Source of the DNA: Saussurea involucrata
Lineage: Eukaryota; Streptophyta; Magnoliopsida; Asterales; Asteraceae
Direction of reading: 5' to 3'
NCBI GenBank assembly: GCA_033807775.1
Contig: CM066322.1
Coordinates: forward strand, 17,039,001 to 17,103,000
Length of the DNA stretch: 64,000 nt
Positions within the stretch are counted from its first letter, which is position 1. Every line of letters begins with the position of its first letter. The notes under the pieces were generated by a model, which was not told the DNA's origin, did no database searches, and saw nothing but the letters and a program-made list of their open reading frames with translations. The translations under genes were made by a program, and so were the position numbers. Of this stretch, positions 63,838 through 64,000 are shown in pieces.

Positions 63838-64000
63838 ATGGCAATACTCTTTTTTCGGATCATAGGGTTTCATAATTGTCATTGTCATGGTTGCATGCGA
63901 AAGGTCAGAATCGCGGTGCATAAAATTGGTGGAGTCGAATTGGTAGAACTTGATCCTGAAACTGGGAATGTGAAGGTCACAACGACCACTAAACACCCTG
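63838..64000 (+). CDS. HMA domain protein, copy 2 (partial, runs off window)
   Basis: 54 codons visible from the same ATG context as copy 1. Translation is nearly the same, but the metal-site loop reads HNCHCHGCMRKV instead of HNCQGCMRKV: two extra residues and one extra Cys, from a six-base repeat of ATTGTC. Thr in GNVTV of copy 1 is Lys here. The CxxC pair is kept (CHGC) with an additional Cys two residues before. Likely a metal-binding paralogue; the remainder lies to the right of the window. Confidence 0.85.
   Translation, partial: MAILFFRIIGFHNCHCHGCMRKVRIAVHKIGGVELVELDPETGNVKVTTTTKHP

Larger units (their letters stand above)
63518..64000 (+). repeat. Segmental duplicate of the HMA gene region
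   Basis: From GCATGCATGGA onward it matches 21854-22300 (over 95% by eye), covering promoter, leader and the first coding part. Differences include an extra 36 bp with CTCTA repeats (63760-63782) in the leader. Confidence 0.92.

Overview
This is a plant nuclear window, almost certainly from a eudicot. The style of its Gypsy and Copia LTR elements, Helitrons and hAT MITEs resembles Asteraceae genomes, but that family placement is only an impression. About 90% of the window is transposable elements nested in one another. The only ordinary host gene I can support is a small heavy-metal-associated (HMA) domain gene at 22130-22786. A second copy begins at 63838 and runs off the right edge, so roughly 41 kb of mobile DNA separates two copies of a segmental duplication.

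Layout: (1) 1-7112, LARD-1, a Gypsy-derived LTR element with 1.7-kb LTRs and a 4-kb interior without open frames, inserted in the 5' LTR of (2) a Copia element (7113-21850, gag-pol broken by two frameshifts). The Copia 3' LTR is itself split by two Helitrons (13912-18562 and 18725-21730), each landing in a TA microsatellite. (3) 21851-22786, promoter and coding region of HMA copy 1. (4) 22787-28834, a patchwork of MITEs, a poly(A) retroposon with 17-bp target duplication, an 80-bp-arm foldback, two nested hAT elements with exact 8-bp target duplications, and a solo LTR with 5-bp target duplication. (5) 28835-58566, LARD-2, related to LARD-1, broken open by three insertions: element A (29105-38106, minus; gag and a 3' ORF, no pol), which carries element B (31814-36083, plus; gag only, near-identical LTRs); element C (38917-45450, minus); and element D (46354-54018, plus). 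C and D are one family: Gypsy gag-protease elements without reverse transcriptase, with a spliced antisense gene between protease and 3' LTR. (6) 58567-59969, a minus-strand LTR of another element. (7) About 59986-62440, a mitochondrial-derived insert with adjacent atp6 and rps4 fragments and a group II intron domain V. (8) 62441-63517, GC-rich repeat remnants. (9) 63518-64000, duplicated promoter and start of HMA copy 2.

Most LTR-element borders are fixed by TG...CA ends, primer-binding sites, purine tracts and matching 5-bp target duplications: A CTTTC, B CATAC, C CATGC, D GTCAG, solo LTR GTTTT. Apart from the Copia element, none of the LTR elements has an intact reverse transcriptase, and A, B, C and D each lack pol while keeping gag. 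The window is therefore a collection of non-autonomous retroelements that must use enzymes supplied elsewhere. The most notable signals are the shared gag-PR plus antisense-gene design of C and D, the conserved colinear non-coding interiors of the two LARDs, and arrays of short palindromic motifs in the LTRs of unrelated families.
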